Below, piece after piece: positions 63,806-64,000 of a stretch of 64,000 nt of DNA (positions within the stretch are counted from its first letter, which is position 1; the number at the start of each line of letters is the position of its first letter). The position numbers and the translations under genes were made by a program. Source of the DNA: Megalopta genalis (lineage: Eukaryota > Arthropoda > Insecta > Hymenoptera > Halictidae). Where the stretch lies: contig NC_135027.1 in NCBI RefSeq assembly GCF_051020955.1, positions 9,030,532 to 9,094,531 of the forward strand, written 5' to 3'. The notes beneath the pieces were generated by a model. The model searched no databases and was not told the origin of the DNA. It worked only from the letters and a program-made list of their open reading frames with translations.

Positions 63806-64000
63806 TATCGTTTATATCGCATTGATTTGAAGCTAAATCATGTGTTTCGAATGAATGTGAAGCTAACTCGTTTGTTTCGCATGCATTTGAAGCTATATCG
63901 TTTATGTCCCAAGTATTTGAAGCTAAATCATTTATTACGCATGGATTTGAAGCTAAACCTTCTACTTCGCATTGATTTGAAGCTAACTCATGTGTTTCGA
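63571..64000. repeat. Zone 4 local duplication of 61440-61870 (offset 2,131)
   Basis: Both copies run from the gcaatgcatggaagata monomer through the unusual tttatatcgcattgatttg junction, where an E monomer fuses into the end of a B monomer, to tttatgtcccaagta and tttattacgcatgg. The offset of 71 monomers plus one base is explained by the extra base at about 62889. The copy is cut by the window edge. Confidence 0.78.

Larger units (their letters stand above)
1..64000. repeat. 64-kb tandem array of 30-bp monomers in a 150-bp higher-order repeat
   Basis: The window is built entirely from a 30-bp unit whose most constant parts are gaagcta near the start and ttcgcatg near the end. Five types alternate in order. 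A contains aaatcatttgtttcgcatgga. B contains ccttctacttcgcattga. C contains atcatgtgtttcgaatga. D starts tgtgaagct and contains actcgtttgtttcgcatgca. E contains atcgtttatatcgcaagta. Common variants are D ending ttcgcttcca and E ending tcgctagta. Printed 60 bases per line, the repeat keeps the same columns for kilobases and shifts only at small indels. No stretch over 30 bp looks like unrelated sequence, and there is no gene, RNA gene or transposon between repeats. Both window edges lie inside the array, so its full length is unknown. The satellite or minisatellite interpretation is inference; the periodicity is read directly. Confidence 0.98.
60801..64000. repeat. Zone 4: return to zone-2-type monomers
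   Basis: After about 60.8 kb the T-run monomer disappears and variants typical of 15-19 kb return: gcaatgcatggaagata with a following tcgtgtgga, the C variant ending gtgttttgaatgaa, the E variant gcatgta, and the aattccaaatctcgtg type at 61307-61325. The stretch 63060-63805 matches 18292-19037. Small disruptions are an extra base at about 62889 (cgcaatgga), a deletion in cgttttttcgcatgc near 62580, and tataactcaagaa near 62463. The array runs off the right edge of the window. Confidence 0.8.

Noticed and set aside
1..64000. CRISPR array (regular 30-bp repeats)
   Set aside because: The repeats abut each other with no unique spacers of constant length, the monomers themselves vary, and there are no cas-like genes.
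1..64000. tRNA, rRNA or other structured RNA genes
   Set aside because: No unique sequence long enough for them is present, and no cloverleaf or conserved rRNA stretch was seen.
1..64000. Transposon, integrase or attachment site as the cause of the segmental copies
   Set aside because: Copies begin and end inside homologous monomers, with no terminal inverted repeats, target-site duplications or recombinase frame. Unequal exchange explains them.
1..64000. Telomeric repeat
   Set aside because: The unit is 30 bp and lacks the short G-rich strand motif of telomeres.
1..64000. Splice acceptors at the cgcttccag steps of D monomers
   Set aside because: The motif recurs in a great many D monomers as part of the repeat, with no strong pyrimidine tract and no matching donor pattern.
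1..64000. Regulatory elements such as promoters, riboswitches or replication origins
   Set aside because: Any short motif found here repeats with the monomer, so no single site can be supported.

Overview
The whole 64-kb window is one uninterrupted tandem-repeat array. I found no unique-sequence gene, RNA gene, mobile element or intergenic DNA in it. The basic unit is a 30-bp monomer of roughly 35% GC, so the window holds about 2,130 monomer lengths. Five diverged monomer types, here called A to E, recur in fixed order and form a 150-bp higher-order repeat (HOR). A clean example is 58696-58845. Shortened units (A-D-E, C-D-E, A-B-C) and hybrid monomers are mixed in.

Because 30 is a multiple of 3, every reading frame carries a 10-residue repeat, and three of the six frames look open for long stretches. 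Only one frame, on the minus strand, is left open by all the major monomer variants. It reads as an acidic Asn/Ser/Glu/Asp-rich decapeptide of the form S-N-x-C-E-T-N-D-L-A (type A SNPCETNDLA, B SNQCEVEGLA, C SHSFETHDLA, D SNACETNELA, E SNTCDINDIA). Differences between types in this frame are often conservative (D/E, L/I, AAT/AAC). This suggests descent from a coding repeat, but the frame is now broken by recurring stop codons and by 1-2 base indels, some of which were themselves amplified. I therefore do not call an intact gene.

Layout, with approximate boundaries. Zone 1 (1-7.3 kb) has many +1 frameshifts and TAA stops. A more divergent patch lies at 7.3-8.1 kb. Zone 2 (8.1-20.6 kb) includes 14.2-20.6 kb, where the 30-bp phase never changes and the minus frame is broken by only a few single stop codons. 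Zone 3 (20.6-60.8 kb) is a mosaic of near-identical multi-kilobase segmental copies (offsets about 6,502, 9,107, 10,575 and 16,148 bp) and is marked by a shortened monomer with a T7/T8 run. Zone 4 (60.8-64 kb) returns to zone-2-type sequence. The array continues past both window edges.

The architecture fits eukaryotic satellite or minisatellite DNA growing by unequal exchange, possibly from an ancestral repetitive-protein gene. I cannot name the organism. A bacterial giant repeat gene seems less likely because the best frame is broken repeatedly. Nothing here shows genes acting together.
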